From contig NZ_QUIV01000005.1 of assembly GCF_003480315.1 (NCBI RefSeq), positions 102,653 through 165,608 of the forward strand: a DNA stretch of 62,956 nucleotides. The letters run 5' to 3'. This stretch comes from Clostridium sp. AM33-3 (GTDB lineage Bacteria; Bacillota; Clostridia; Lachnospirales; Lachnospiraceae). The position numbers and the translations under genes were made by a program. The stretch's first letter is position 1, and the number at the start of each line of letters is the position of its first letter. Positions 1-9,136 of the stretch are shown here, one piece after another. The notes beneath the pieces were generated by a model that saw only the letters and a program-made list of their open reading frames with translations, ran no database searches and was not told the DNA's origin.

Positions 1-85
1 CCATCCAGGTTGCACGATGCTCGATCGCTGCGCGGTTGATGTTTACCTCAACATCATTTGTGATTTTTGCTTCATTCTTAATCAT
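1..85 (-). CDS. Partial N-terminus, possible L-2-amino-thiazoline-4-carboxylic acid hydrolase family protein
   Basis: Only the first 28 codons are present; the gene runs off the left edge. The ATG is preceded by a strong GGAGGGG Shine-Dalgarno eight bases upstream, and a consensus promoter lies further up (147-174). The visible peptide begins MIKNEAKITNDVEVNINRAA and continues with a stretch resembling IEHRATWM. From memory this is like the start of ATC-hydrolase family proteins (Pfam ATC_hydrolase), which often sit beside a regulator. That assignment is a guess from a short peptide. The gene is divergent from the GntR regulator at 409, which makes it that regulator's most likely target. Confidence 0.45.
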   Translation of the reverse strand, partial: MIKNEAKITNDVEVNINRAAIEHRATWM

Positions 86-105
86 TTCTTAAACCCCTCC
101 TTCTG

Positions 106-123
106 CTTATCTAATCCGATAAG
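106..123. promoter_or_regulatory. Candidate GntR operator, inverted repeat CTTATC-N6-GATAAG
   Basis: Perfect 6-bp inverted repeat with a 6-base spacer (TAATCC), lying between the promoter at 147-174 and the start codon of the leftward gene. An operator here would block transcription just downstream of the start site. Assignment to the adjacent GntR protein is inference from position and symmetry. Confidence 0.4.
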
Positions 124-146
124 TTTTCGTTAATACCTATGTGTTA

Positions 147-174
147 ATCATATCAGTTTTTAAGCAAATGTCAA
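147..174 (-). promoter_or_regulatory. SigA-type promoter TTGACA-16-TATGAT
   Basis: Reading leftward, TTGACA (174-169) is followed after 16 bases by TATGAT (152-147), with a TGA extended -10 immediately before it. It would drive the partial gene at 1-85. Confidence 0.75.
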
Positions 175-408
175 TACCGTACTTTGTTTATTTTTTATAT
201 TTTTCTCATTAATTCAACTGTTTTTTTATTATTTTTACATGTTCACCGGTTTGCATTAGCTTTTTTTACGTATATTCTCGATATTTTTGCATCTAAATTG
301 TGCTATTATTCCATCATTTTTACTTGCTTTTTTTGTTTCCCCACTATATACTTAATTTAAATTACACAATCAAAACAGCACAATTATAGAAAGCAGGCTC
401 AAACTAAT
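175..408. other. AT-rich intergenic region between divergent genes
   Basis: Strongly AT-rich, with runs of T on the plus strand. It must contain the rightward promoter of the GntR gene, but I could not pick a convincing -35/-10 pair. No coding sequence or further repeat was seen. Confidence 0.5.
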
Positions 409-1062
409 ATGACATGTTCAATCCCCACAACCAACAATTCTAATTTAAAAGAATATATCCATGACCAGATCCTGAAAGATGTCATTGAAGGCACTCTGCA
501 GCCCAATATGATCCTCCATGAAAAAAAGCTTATGGAGCAGTACGGTGTCAGCCGGTCTCCCGTGCGTGAGGCCCTGATCCAGCTTTGCAGCGAAGGTACT
601 CTATGCAATTATCCCAAGCGCGGATACGAAGTTTCTTCCATCACAGAAAAAGAAATCCAGGACATTGTACATTTCCGCATCGCAGTCGAATGTTCATTTC
701 TTATGCAGTGTGGTCCAAACATCAGCGATGAAACCCTGAAAAAGCTGGACGAATGCATTGCCGACCACGCGGTTCTTCAGGCCAACGGCCTTACAGCACT
801 GCAGCACTGGACCTCCAACATGAAATTCCATCTTCTGCTCTTTTCAAGCTATGATAATCCCTATACTTATCAGAAGCTCAAAGAGGCTATAACGATCCAG
901 ACCCGGTTTTACGTCCAGAAGCGTTCCAAAAAATGGCAGACTCCCGTCTTCACCGACCGGGATGTCCTGCACCAGGCCGTTCTGGATTACCTGAAACAAA
1001 AAAATTACGCCATGGCATCCAGCATTCTCAAGGCAGATATTGAAGACCGTTCTGCCGTCTGA
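409..1062 (+). CDS. GntR family transcriptional regulator (FadR-like, FCD-type)
   Basis: 217 aa, the normal size of the FadR subfamily. Residues about 10-75 form a GntR winged helix: the pattern LMEQYGVSRSPVREAL is the recognition-helix signature, and the YPKRGYEV turn is the wing. Residues 80-215 are all-helical and fit an FCD-type ligand-binding domain, although histidine metal ligands are not obvious. The ATG at 409 lacks a strong ribosome site (AAAGCAGG upstream). It is divergent from the partial gene at 1-85, with a CTTATC/GATAAG palindrome between them, so it is probably a local repressor of that gene and itself. The effector is unknown. Confidence 0.85.
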   Translation: MTCSIPTTNNSNLKEYIHDQILKDVIEGTLQPNMILHEKKLMEQYGVSRSPVREALIQLCSEGTLCNYPKRGYEVSSITEKEIQDIVHFRIAVECSFLMQCGPNISDETLKKLDECIADHAVLQANGLTALQHWTSNMKFHLLLFSSYDNPYTYQKLKEAITIQTRFYVQKRSKKWQTPVFTDRDVLHQAVLDYLKQKNYAMASSILKADIEDRSAV

Positions 1063-1072
1063 CTGCGCCATG

Positions 1073-1107
1073 AAAAAAGCACCGGATTTTGCCCCCGGTG
1101 CTTTTTT
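1073..1107. terminator. Bidirectional intrinsic terminator
   Basis: Stem AAAAAAGCACCGG (1073-1085) pairs with CCGGTGCTTTTTT (1095-1107). It has A/T tracts on both sides and lies between the convergent GntR and MATE genes. Confidence 0.9.
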
Positions 1108-1124
1108 ATTTCAAATATTAAGTT

Positions 1125-2498
1125 TTATGCCATTCTCGCTTTTAATGTTCTCATATAACGTTCAAACACTGCAAACGTAATGATCGTGGTCAGCGGATTG
1201 GACACTGCTTCAGCCGCATAAATTCCCCACACTCCGATAAAATGCGGCAGGATCAGGGCCAGCGGCACCAGGATCAGTACCTTTCTCATGATTCCAAACA
1301 GAAAAGAATACCGTGTGTTGCCCATGGCCACAAACGCATTCTGGTTGATCATCTGAAATCCCAGGAACAAAACGGTGGAAAACATGATCCGCATGGTCTT
1401 TTTTGTCAGCAGGATAAGCTCCGGATTATCTGAAAACATCCCGCAGACAGTCTCCGGAAAGAATACCAGCGCCGCCCACATCAGGGCCGCACATCCAACG
1501 CTCAGAATCCGCGCATAATGAATGGTCTGCCGGATCCGGGCATAATTTTCTGCACCGTAATTGTAGCTGAGCAGCGGCTGAGCTCCGGTCACAATGCCAA
1601 GAAGCGGCATAAAAAACACCTGGCTGGCACTGCTCAGGATTGCCATGGAAGCAAGATGCAAGTTTGCCTGCTCTCCTCCGTAAGCCAGAAGCAGCCGGTT
1701 GAGCAGAATCACAACGATGGATTCGTTAATACGGAAGGTGCAGGGCGAAACCCCCAGTGCGCAGGTTGACAAAAGGATCTGACGGTCCGGCCTCATATCC
1801 TTTAGGCAGATCCGGATCCCGGATTTCTCCGATGACAGGAAATGAACGATCCACACGCAGGAAATAAACTGTGCCGTCACCGTTGCAATGGCCGCTCCGC
1901 GCACTCCCATATGAAGCACATAGATCAGGATCGGATCCAGAATGATATTAACTACCGCTCCGATCACCACTGACATCGTTCCGATCACCGTGTGTCCCTG
2001 GGTATTGATGAACGGATTCAGTCCCAGCGCAAACTCGACAAAAACGGTTCCGAACAGATAAATAGTCAGATATTGTGACGCATACGGCAGTGTTTCAGCA
2101 TCCGCGCCAAACAGGACCAGAAGCGGCTCCAGAAAAAGCAGGCATACCGCCATCATGACAACCGAAATGGCCAGCAGCAGCGTGATCGCATTGCAGAGAT
2201 ATTTCTGTGCTTTTTTCTGATTGCCCTCCCCCAGAGCAATCGAAGCCAGCGGCGCTCCACCCATACCCGGCAGGCAGCTGAAGGCTGCGATCAGCATCGT
2301 GATCGGAAATGTCAGGCCGATCCCGCTCAGCGCAAGCGTACCATCTCCCGGCATATGGCCAATATACATACGGTCCACAATGCTGTAAAGCGCATTCACC
2401 AGCTGTGCCGCCGTTGCCGGAATTGCCAGCCGGACTAAAAGCGGCAAAATTTTCGCCTGCCCCAGCTGTTCGTTCATAGCATCTTTTGTGTTACTCAT
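1125..2498 (-). CDS. MATE family multidrug efflux transporter
   Basis: 457 aa polytopic membrane protein with about 12 predicted helices in two homologous halves, the MATE/NorM layout. MATE proteins export cationic compounds by Na+ or H+ antiport. The N-terminal segment with PATAAQLVNALYSIVDRMYI and the repeated LGLNPFINTQG-type loops are typical of clostridial DinF/NorM-like members. I chose the ATG at 2498 (MSNTKDAM) because GGAGGAG lies six bases upstream; an in-frame upstream ATG at 2522 has no such site. It is divergent from the SDR gene and shares a symmetric promoter region with it (2535-2613). The substrate is unknown. Confidence 0.88.
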   Translation of the reverse strand: MSNTKDAMNEQLGQAKILPLLVRLAIPATAAQLVNALYSIVDRMYIGHMPGDGTLALSGIGLTFPITMLIAAFSCLPGMGGAPLASIALGEGNQKKAQKYLCNAITLLLAISVVMMAVCLLFLEPLLVLFGADAETLPYASQYLTIYLFGTVFVEFALGLNPFINTQGHTVIGTMSVVIGAVVNIILDPILIYVLHMGVRGAAIATVTAQFISCVWIVHFLSSEKSGIRICLKDMRPDRQILLSTCALGVSPCTFRINESIVVILLNRLLLAYGGEQANLHLASMAILSSASQVFFMPLLGIVTGAQPLLSYNYGAENYARIRQTIHYARILSVGCAALMWAALVFFPETVCGMFSDNPELILLTKKTMRIMFSTVLFLGFQMINQNAFVAMGNTRYSFLFGIMRKVLILVPLALILPHFIGVWGIYAAEAVSNPLTTIITFAVFERYMRTLKARMA

Positions 2499-2534
2499 CT
2501 TCTCCTCCTCAATATGATACAAATATCTTCCAAC

Positions 2535-2613
2535 TAATCATATCACATTTTTCACAAAGTTCACCTGTCTTTTTCAGTTTTATGGAATTTATCGGATAAA
2601 TGTGATATGATTA
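2535..2613. promoter_or_regulatory. Divergent promoter pair inside a 16-bp perfect inverted repeat
   Basis: TAATCATATCACATTT (2535-2550) is the exact reverse complement of AAATGTGATATGATTA (2598-2613). Each arm carries an extended -10, TGATATGAT: TATGAT is read leftward at 2542-2537 for the MATE gene and rightward at 2606-2611 for the SDR gene. The -35 boxes are weak (GTGAAC leftward). The symmetry could serve as an operator as well as paired promoters. Confidence 0.6.
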
Positions 2614-2649
2614 CCTTTATAAGAAAACAAAATACAGGAGGGAACTGTC

Positions 2650-3450
2650 ATGGATCTTGGATTAACCGGAAAAACCGTCGTAGTCACCGGAGGCAGCAAG
2701 GGGATCGGATACGCTGCAGCAGAAGCATTTCTGAAGGAAGGTGCCAGCGTTGCCATCTGCTCGCGCCACGAAGAAGAGCTCAAAAAAGCCGCAGAAACAC
2801 TTTCCCAGTACGGTCCTGTCTATTACGAGGCATATGATGTCGTGGATGCAGAATCCAATTACCGTTTTGCAGAGCATGTCAATCAGAAATTCGGCAGCCT
2901 GGATGTCTGGGTCAATAACGTTGGCGTCTCCGGTCCCAAAAAGGGAGACGAATACGATGACGAAGAAATTGATTTCATGACTGGTGTCTGTTTTAAATCG
3001 GTGGTCTATGGCTGTCAGGCTGCGTTCCGCTATATGAAGAAGCAGCATTCCGGAGCCATCGTCAATGTAAGCTCCCTTGCCGCGCGCTGTCCCTCTGCCG
3101 GCCGCAGCACCTTATACGGGCCTTTAAAATCTGCCATCAACAACCTGACCAACACCTTTGCCGGAGAATATTGTCCGTACAATGTACGTGTCACCTGCAT
3201 TATGCCAGGTTTTACCCTGACACCGGCAGTGAAGCAGACTATCAGCCCGGAAGAGCTGAGCATGAACACCCAGGCCACCCTGCTGCGCAGGGCAGCCATG
3301 CCGGAAGAAATCGCACGGCCCATCGTCTTCCTGGCCAGCAGCGCAGCAAGCTACATGACCGCTACCACCATTGAAGTTTCCGGCGGCCGCAGCATGACGC
3401 TCAATCCTTCCTTTGCATACGACCGGCTTGCCGCAGCCGAAAACAGATAA
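2650..3450 (+). CDS. SDR family NAD(P)-dependent oxidoreductase
   Basis: 266 aa classical short-chain dehydrogenase. It shows the Rossmann glycine motif TGGSKGIG at residues 13-20, the NNVG motif near 89-92, the catalytic Ser in VSSLAA, and the YGPLK (YxxxK) active site. The C-terminal SGG near residue 245 is also standard. These enzymes reduce or oxidise ketones and alcohols; the substrate cannot be told from sequence. CAGGAGGG precedes the ATG with good spacing. It is followed 37 bases later by tmcAL and may share its transcript. Confidence 0.88.
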   Translation: MDLGLTGKTVVVTGGSKGIGYAAAEAFLKEGASVAICSRHEEELKKAAETLSQYGPVYYEAYDVVDAESNYRFAEHVNQKFGSLDVWVNNVGVSGPKKGDEYDDEEIDFMTGVCFKSVVYGCQAAFRYMKKQHSGAIVNVSSLAARCPSAGRSTLYGPLKSAINNLTNTFAGEYCPYNVRVTCIMPGFTLTPAVKQTISPEELSMNTQATLLRRAAMPEEIARPIVFLASSAASYMTATTIEVSGGRSMTLNPSFAYDRLAAAENR

Positions 3451-3487
3451 TACCAGATTCAACATTGAGCAGAAGGGACATTTCCAC

Positions 3488-4738
3488 ATGGATCAGATCA
3501 AAACCGCCGGCATCATTGCCGAATATAATCCGTTTCATAACGGCCATCAGTATCAGATTGAAGAAATCCGCCGTCAGACCGGCGCAGACTTTGTCATTGT
3601 CGCCATGAGCGGAGACTTTGTCCAGCGCGGAGAACCGGCCATCTTCGATAAATACACGCGTACCCGCATGGCACTGTGCGGCGGTGCAGATCTGGTCGTG
3701 GAGCTTCCCGCACTGTTTGCCACCTCCAGCGCAGAGGATTTTGCTGCCTGCGGCGTGTCATTGCTTGGCAGCCTCGGAACCGATTTTTTATGCTTTGGAA
3801 GTGAATCCGGAAATCTCTCTCATCTGCAGAAGGCTGCGGAGATTCTAAGCGAAGAATCCGCAATATGGCAGCCCCTGCTGCAGACCTATCTGAAGCAAGG
3901 TGAAACCTACCCATCTGCCAGAAGCCTCGCCGTGGCAGAGCTCACCGGAGACCCCGGGTTTTCCACACTGCTGGCCACGCCCAACAACATCCTCGCAGTG
4001 GAGTATCTCAAAGCACTGAAACAGCAGGGAAGCTCCATGATCCCGGTTACCATCCGTCGCAGAGGCTGCGGATATCATGACACAGAATTCTCCGGTCCCT
4101 ACGCCTCGGCATCTGCGATCCGGCTGCTCCTAAGCCAGTCTGCCGTTTTGGCATCTCTGGAGACACTGCGCATGCAGATCCCTCCGGCCGCCTTTGATGC
4201 ACTGCTGAAGGAAGGCGCTCTTGCAAAGCCGGTATTTCCGGACGATCTCTCAGAGCTCCTGCAATTTCGGCTTCTTTCCGCCGTTCACAGGGAAGAAGAC
4301 CTCAACCGCTTTTTGGACTTTTCCTTCGATCTTGCCGCAAGGCTCACCCGGCAGGTTCTCCATTTTGCTCCCTTCAGCGAACAGATCCTGCAGCTGAAGA
4401 CAAAAGGATATACTTACACCAGAATCAGCCGGGCTCTTCTGCACCTACTCCTCGACATCACAAAAGAGCAGAGCAGCCAGGCCAAAAGCCTTGGCTATGC
4501 GCCTTATGCCCGGATCCTGGGCTTTAAAAAATCAGCAGGTCCGCTGCTCTCCCACCTGCGTAGGCAGAGCCGTATCCCACTGATCACAAAAACGGCAGAT
4601 GCCAAAAAACTGCTTTCCCCGGAAGCCATGAAGATTCTGGAAACCGATTTTTATGTATCCCATATTTATCAATCTCTTCTGGCATCCCACGGAAGACTGA
4701 TGCGCAATGAATATACAAAATCCGTCATAGTCCTGTGA
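3488..4738 (+). CDS. tmcAL: tRNA(Met) cytidine acetate ligase TmcAL
   Basis: 416 aa, the usual length for the family. The N-terminus GIIAEYNPFHNGH carries the HxGH nucleotidyltransferase motif, followed by MSGDFVQRGEPA and the ELP stretch characteristic of TmcAL (formerly YlbM). The enzyme uses acetate and ATP to make N4-acetylcytidine at the wobble base of elongator tRNA-Met. I chose the ATG at 3488 because the family alignment starts there and AGAAGGGA lies upstream; the longer reading frame starting at 3413 would overlap the SDR gene. The 3' end overlaps its own terminator stem. Confidence 0.92.
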   Translation: MDQIKTAGIIAEYNPFHNGHQYQIEEIRRQTGADFVIVAMSGDFVQRGEPAIFDKYTRTRMALCGGADLVVELPALFATSSAEDFAACGVSLLGSLGTDFLCFGSESGNLSHLQKAAEILSEESAIWQPLLQTYLKQGETYPSARSLAVAELTGDPGFSTLLATPNNILAVEYLKALKQQGSSMIPVTIRRRGCGYHDTEFSGPYASASAIRLLLSQSAVLASLETLRMQIPPAAFDALLKEGALAKPVFPDDLSELLQFRLLSAVHREEDLNRFLDFSFDLAARLTRQVLHFAPFSEQILQLKTKGYTYTRISRALLHLLLDITKEQSSQAKSLGYAPYARILGFKKSAGPLLSHLRRQSRIPLITKTADAKKLLSPEAMKILETDFYVSHIYQSLLASHGRLMRNEYTKSVIVL

Positions 4739-4756
4739 CCATGACGGATTGTTTTA
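4719..4756. terminator. Bidirectional intrinsic terminator
   Basis: AATCCGTCAT (4719-4728) pairs with ATGACGGATT (4741-4750), followed by GTTTTATTTTTT. The stem overlaps the tmcAL stop codon and sits just past the stop of the convergent methyltransferase gene. Confidence 0.85.
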
Positions 4757-5947
4757 TTTTTTCTGACCCAGTAATTCATATAACGTAGGATTAATCTGTA
4801 AAAAATCCAGGATCTCCCGGATCTCATTCTCATTATGCTTCGGCCTGCCCTCATACACAGCACGCAGAAGAATATTTTTCGGAGTATGCTCCATGTCGAT
4901 AAACTCCAGGATCTGGGTACGGTAGCCCTGCTGTTCCAGAAGCTCTGCACGCAGCGCGTCGGTATACAGCGCAGCCATCCGTTCTTTGATCAGGCCATAA
5001 TGCAGCACCGGCTCCAGCAGATCATTCTTCATCTGCTTATTCAGCTCATGCTGGCAGCATGGTACAGACAGAATAACTTTCGCGCCCCAGCACACAGCCT
5101 TCGCCAATGCGTAATCCGTTGCGGTATCGCAGGCATGGAGTGTTACAATCATATCCACATGATCCACGCCCTCATAGGACGCAATATCGCCATGGTAAAA
5201 TTGAAGTTTGTCGTATCCATACTGCTCTGCAAGCTTTTGGCAGCGGCTGATGACATCCTTCTTTAGATCCAGTCCGATAATGCGGATCGGATACCCTTTC
5301 ATCTCATGCAGATAATAATACATGGCGAACGTCAGATACGACTTGCCGCAGCCAAAATCAATGATCACATTTTCCCGGTTCTTATCCAGCTTCGGCAGGA
5401 TATCCTCAATAAATTCCAGAAAACGGTTGATCTGTCGAAATTTGTCGTAACGGCTTTTTATTACCTTTCCATCCGGGGTCTGCACGCCAAGATCTACCAG
5501 GAACGGGACCGCATGCCCCTCCGGAATCACGTAACGTTTCTGGCGGTTATGCTGCAGCTTTTCCTGCAGTTCTTCCGAAAACTGACCGTCTGTTTTTGCT
5601 GCCTGGATCTTTGCAGGTCCATGTCTTCTGGTTTTCACCGTGGTCGTGCCCTTTTTACTGACTAAAACCGTGGCACTTCCAAGCTCTGACAACACCTCTG
5701 CCTGTTTGAAGCTGCCGGAAAGCTGATCCGTCAGGTAGACCTTCAGTTCTTCCGCACTCATGTTCTTATGAAATGCCTGAGTTTTTGTAAATTCTTCTGC
5801 CTGAAAAACCAGCGCGCCCTTCATGAGCATGGGGCGCACTTTCACTTTTAACAGATGATCTTTTTCAGCCGGATTACTCAATACAATCTGATCCAGCTGT
5901 TCATTGATAAAATCGTCCAGCATGGACGCTAACGTTTCTTTTGCCAT
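4754..5947 (-). CDS. Class I SAM-dependent methyltransferase (METTL25/Methyltransf_32-like)
   Basis: 397 aa. The C-terminal half has a Rossmann methyltransferase fold: IIDFGCGKSYLTFA (motif I, near residue 197), IGLDLKKDV (motif II) and LHACDTATDYAL near 275. A conserved SVPCCQHELN motif resembles the CCxH of the METTL25/RRNAD1 group. The N-terminal 150 residues are a family-specific extension. RNA is the likely substrate by family resemblance, but this is not established. It ends a leftward run beginning near polA. Confidence 0.75.
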   Translation of the reverse strand: MAKETLASMLDDFINEQLDQIVLSNPAEKDHLLKVKVRPMLMKGALVFQAEEFTKTQAFHKNMSAEELKVYLTDQLSGSFKQAEVLSELGSATVLVSKKGTTTVKTRRHGPAKIQAAKTDGQFSEELQEKLQHNRQKRYVIPEGHAVPFLVDLGVQTPDGKVIKSRYDKFRQINRFLEFIEDILPKLDKNRENVIIDFGCGKSYLTFAMYYYLHEMKGYPIRIIGLDLKKDVISRCQKLAEQYGYDKLQFYHGDIASYEGVDHVDMIVTLHACDTATDYALAKAVCWGAKVILSVPCCQHELNKQMKNDLLEPVLHYGLIKERMAALYTDALRAELLEQQGYRTQILEFIDMEHTPKNILLRAVYEGRPKHNENEIREILDFLQINPTLYELLGQKK

Positions 5948-5972
5948 AATCTCTCTTTTGATTTCTGCCTGC

Positions 5973-7337
5973 TTAGTTCTTAAAGCTGTGGATCGGAGCC
6001 GGGATGCGGCCGCCGCGGGTCACAAATTTCTCACAGGAATACTGATTGACCGGCATAACCGGCGCATAGCCAAGCAGACCGCCAAACTCAACGGTATCGC
6101 CTACTGCCTTTCCGATCACAGGGATCAGACGGACTGCCGTGGTCTTCTGGTTGATCATACCGATAGCCGCTTCATCTGCGATGATGCCGGAAATCGTGGT
6201 TGCCGGAGTATCTCCCGGAATTGCGATCATATCAAGACCTACAGAGCAGACACAGGTCATGGCTTCCAGCTTCTCGATGGTCAGCGCACCAAGCGTAACC
6301 GCATCGATCATGCCCTGATCCTCACTGACCGGAATGAATGCACCGCTCAGACCACCTACATAGGAAGATGCCATAACACCACCCTTTTTCACCTGGTCGT
6401 TCAGCATAGCCAGGGCTGCAGTCGTTCCCGGCGCACCCACGCGCTCCAGGCCAATCTCCTCCAGAATCTCTGCCACGCTGTCACCAACAGCCGGGGTCGG
6501 AGCCAGAGACAGATCAATAATACCAAACGGTACGCCAAGACGTCTGGATGCCTCCTGGGCAACCAGCTGGCCCACACGGGTAATCTTGAAGGCAGTTTTT
6601 TTGATGGTCTCGCAGAGCACTTCAAAGTTCTCACCCCGGGCCTTTTCCAGTGCTACCTTAACAACGCCAGGACCGCTGACGCCTACATTGATGATAGCGT
6701 CTGCTTCCGTCACGCCATGGAACGCGCCTGCCATGAACGGGTTATCGTCCGGTGCATTGCAGAATACTACAAGCTTTGCACAGCCCAGGGAATCATCTTC
6801 CTTTGTGGCCTCTGCCGTTTCTTTAACGATCTCACCCATAAGACGGACTGCATCCATATTGAGTCCGGTCTTGGTGGAGCCAACATTGATGGAGCTGCAC
6901 ACACGCTCGGTCTCAGCCAGCGCCTGCGGGATGGAGCGGATCAGATTTTCCTCTGCCGGAGTCATACCCTTGGAAACCAGCGCAGAATAACCGCCGATAA
7001 AGTTTACACCCACTTCCTTTGCTGCCTTATCCAGAGTTTTTGCAATCGTCACAAAATCCTCCGGCGCTTTGCAGGCACAGCCGCCTACCAGCGCGATCGG
7101 AGTAACCGAAATACGCTTGTTTACGATCGGCACACCAAAGTCTCTTGCGATCTCTTCTCCGGTGGATACCAGATTCTTTGCATAAGTGGTAATTTTTTTG
7201 TAGATTTTCTCATTCAAAGCCTGCAGATCATCGTCGCAGCAGTCCAGAAGACTGATGCCCATGGTAATGGTACGAACATCCAGCTTCTCATGTTCGATCA
7301 TATTGTTGGTTTCAATTACTTCAAACATATTCAACAT
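5973..7337 (-). CDS. UPF0210/PFL family protein (DUF711)
   Basis: 454 aa, full length for the UPF0210 family. Typical features are [13 protein letters not shown] near the start, [12 protein letters not shown] near 75, [28 protein letters not shown] and the C-terminal [18 protein letters not shown]. The fold is related to the pyruvate-formate-lyase barrel but lacks the glycyl-radical site; no enzymatic role is established. It is paired with the ACT-domain gene at 7368, 30 bases upstream, an arrangement conserved in many Firmicutes that suggests ligand-linked regulation. The start is at GAGG eight bases before ATG 7337. Confidence 0.88.
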   Translation of the reverse strand: MLNMFEVIETNNMIEHEKLDVRTITMGISLLDCCDDDLQALNEKIYKKITTYAKNLVSTGEEIARDFGVPIVNKRISVTPIALVGGCACKAPEDFVTIAKTLDKAAKEVGVNFIGGYSALVSKGMTPAEENLIRSIPQALAETERVCSSINVGSTKTGLNMDAVRLMGEIVKETAEATKEDDSLGCAKLVVFCNAPDDNPFMAGAFHGVTEADAIINVGVSGPGVVKVALEKARGENFEVLCETIKKTAFKITRVGQLVAQEASRRLGVPFGIIDLSLAPTPAVGDSVAEILEEIGLERVGAPGTTAALAMLNDQVKKGGVMASSYVGGLSGAFIPVSEDQGMIDAVTLGALTIEKLEAMTCVCSVGLDMIAIPGDTPATTISGIIADEAAIGMINQKTTAVRLIPVIGKAVGDTVEFGGLLGYAPVMPVNQYSCEKFVTRGGRIPAPIHSFKN

Positions 7338-7367
7338 GGCTGTATCCTCTTTTCTCCTGTCTTTTGA

Positions 7368-7640
7368 CTAAATACGATGCATCTTGGTGAAAATTTCCTC
7401 ACGCTGGCACTTGATGGCCACGCCGATCTCTTCACCAACTTTCTCCAGCTCGGTTGCTATTTCGCCAAAAGATCCGGTTGCATGCTCCATGTCCGCGATC
7501 ATCATCATGTTAAAATAATCCTGTACAATGGTCTGGGAAATATCCAAAATGTTTACCTGTTTTTCTGCCAGGTATGTACATACCTTAGCGATAATACCTA
7601 CGGTGTCTTTTCCTACAACTGTGATAATTACCTTGCTCAT
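7368..7640 (-). CDS. ACT domain-containing protein (UPF0237)
   Basis: 90 aa, a single ACT domain: VIITVVGKDTVGIIAKVC at the start and DISQTIVQDYFNMMMI in the second strand-helix unit. ACT domains bind amino acids or other small ligands. It precedes the UPF0210 gene in the same transcript; the two families are usually neighbours. GGAGG stands before the ATG. Confidence 0.88.
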   Translation of the reverse strand: MSKVIITVVGKDTVGIIAKVCTYLAEKQVNILDISQTIVQDYFNMMMIADMEHATGSFGEIATELEKVGEEIGVAIKCQREEIFTKMHRI

Positions 7641-7735
7641 GTGGCTATCCTCCGTTTATATGAAAGTATAATATGATAATTCCGGCCCGGATGCTTTGAC
7701 ACCCTGCCGGAGTTATTGCTTAATGAAACAGGTTT

Positions 7736-8533
7736 TTACAGATGGATGATCTGTGACATCTCATCCCGTTTTGCAACTTCAATCGGAAAATCCTTCGCCT
7801 TATATGGAGTATCCCCCTGGTCAATCTCAAAGCGGACCGTCTCATAGGCAAGTGCCTCGTAGTTGTTCTCTTTGCTCAGATGACCCAGTAACACATATTT
7901 TAACTTATCATTCAGAATATAATTTAAAAGCCGCCCCGCATTCTCATTGGACAAATGTCCATGATCCCCTAAAATACGGCGCTTCAGATAATATGGATAC
8001 GGTCCTGTCTCCAGCATGTTGACATCATGATTCGCCTCCAGTAAAAGCGCATCCAGATCCTTTAGATGATCAATGACATACTGATCGTAATGTCCCATAT
8101 CCGTTGCCACCGCTACACTTGTGCGCTCATGGCTCACCCGGTAAGCTACCGGATTGGCCGCGTCGTGATGGATGGAAAAAGGTTCCAGGGTAAGATCCCC
8201 TATCTGAAAATCCACATCCGGAAGTATCGGATGCAGAAGTTCTTTCGGATACTCCCCAAGCCTCGTATTGGCAGCTATTTCCTTCAGAGTTTCCTCTGTT
8301 CCGTAGATCGGCACATGATGCTTTCTCGCAAGAACGCCAAGGCCTTTGATGTGGTCGGAATGCTCATGGGTAATGACCACTCCGTCCAGCTCCGCGCCCT
8401 TGAGTCCGATTTCATTCAGGCCCTGCTCTATACGCTTATTGCTTATTCCGGCGTCCACCAGAATATGGGATTGATCGGAGCCTACATAAATGCAGTTTCC
8501 GCTGCTGCCGCTGGCAATGCTTACTAATCTCAT
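7736..8533 (-). CDS. walJ: MBL fold metallo-hydrolase, WalJ/YycJ family
   Basis: 265 aa metallo-beta-lactamase fold. Metal ligands are visible in THEHSDH (HxHxDH, near residue 55), ATDMGHYD, LLEANHD and the final LGHLSKEN. The N-terminus SIASGSSGNCIYV is characteristic of YycJ/WalJ. Homologues are 5'-exonucleases implicated in mismatch repair, and in other Firmicutes sit with the walRK locus; here the gene is instead downstream of coaE. Its ATG overlaps the coaE stop by four bases (ATGA), so it is probably translationally coupled. Confidence 0.85.
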   Translation of the reverse strand: MRLVSIASGSSGNCIYVGSDQSHILVDAGISNKRIEQGLNEIGLKGAELDGVVITHEHSDHIKGLGVLARKHHVPIYGTEETLKEIAANTRLGEYPKELLHPILPDVDFQIGDLTLEPFSIHHDAANPVAYRVSHERTSVAVATDMGHYDQYVIDHLKDLDALLLEANHDVNMLETGPYPYYLKRRILGDHGHLSNENAGRLLNYILNDKLKYVLLGHLSKENNYEALAYETVRFEIDQGDTPYKAKDFPIEVAKRDEMSQIIHL

Positions 8534-9135
8534 TGGTTGTTTCCTTTATGTTTCCAGCCGATGTTTTCAAGAATCTGACGGATCTGAATTTCCGCAGATT
8601 CCACCGTGCCGCTGTTATCGATGACAAAATCCGCCAATTCGGAAAACTGTTTCCGGTCTGCCTGGTTCTGCATGATATGAATGCATTTTTCCCTGGTATA
8701 CCCGCGGTTTGCCATCAGCCGCTGAATACGGATCTCATCCTGCGTATCTACATACAGCAGATACCGGCAGACTTCCCGGCTGCGCTCATCGAAAAGCGCC
8801 GCCTCCACGACAACCAGTTCCGCACTGCTTTCGCGGATCTGGCGTTTGATCTCATTCCATGTGAGTGGATGGATCAGGGCGTTGACCCGTTTGAGTGCCT
8901 CCGGGTTTTCAAAGATCTGCTCCGCAAACCGTTTGCGGTCCAGCGTACCATCTGCCTGCAGGATACCGTTTCCAAACAGGCTTACCAGTCCGGTAAGCCC
9001 GGGCTGTCCGGGTTCTTCCAGCTGCCGGGCCACAAGATCTGCCTGGATCACCTGCGCACCGTATTCCTCAGAAAACAGTTCAAGGATCCGGCTTTTACCG
9101 GCTCCTACTCCGCCGGTGAGGCCAAGTACCATCAT
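8530..9135 (-). CDS. coaE: Dephospho-CoA kinase
   Basis: 201 aa P-loop kinase catalysing the last step of coenzyme A synthesis, phosphorylation of the ribose 3'-OH. The Walker A is GLTGGVGAGKS; the family's DAD-like motif appears as VIQADLVAR, followed by LFG, HPL (LIHPLTW) and the lid VDTQDEIRIQRLMANRG. Two consecutive ATGs exist (9135, 9132); the ribosome site GAGAGAAG is modest. The sseB stop at 9137 nearly abuts the start. The polA-coaE linkage is common in Gram-positive bacteria. Confidence 0.92.
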   Translation of the reverse strand: MMVLGLTGGVGAGKSRILELFSEEYGAQVIQADLVARQLEEPGQPGLTGLVSLFGNGILQADGTLDRKRFAEQIFENPEALKRVNALIHPLTWNEIKRQIRESSAELVVVEAALFDERSREVCRYLLYVDTQDEIRIQRLMANRGYTREKCIHIMQNQADRKQFSELADFVIDNSGTVESAEIQIRQILENIGWKHKGNNQ

Positions 9136-9136
9136 A

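Noticed and set aside
5904..7367. Long rightward open frame of 487 codons opposite the UPF0210 gene
   Set aside because: It is a mirror of the UPF0210 coding strand, with no ribosome site or recognisable protein motif.
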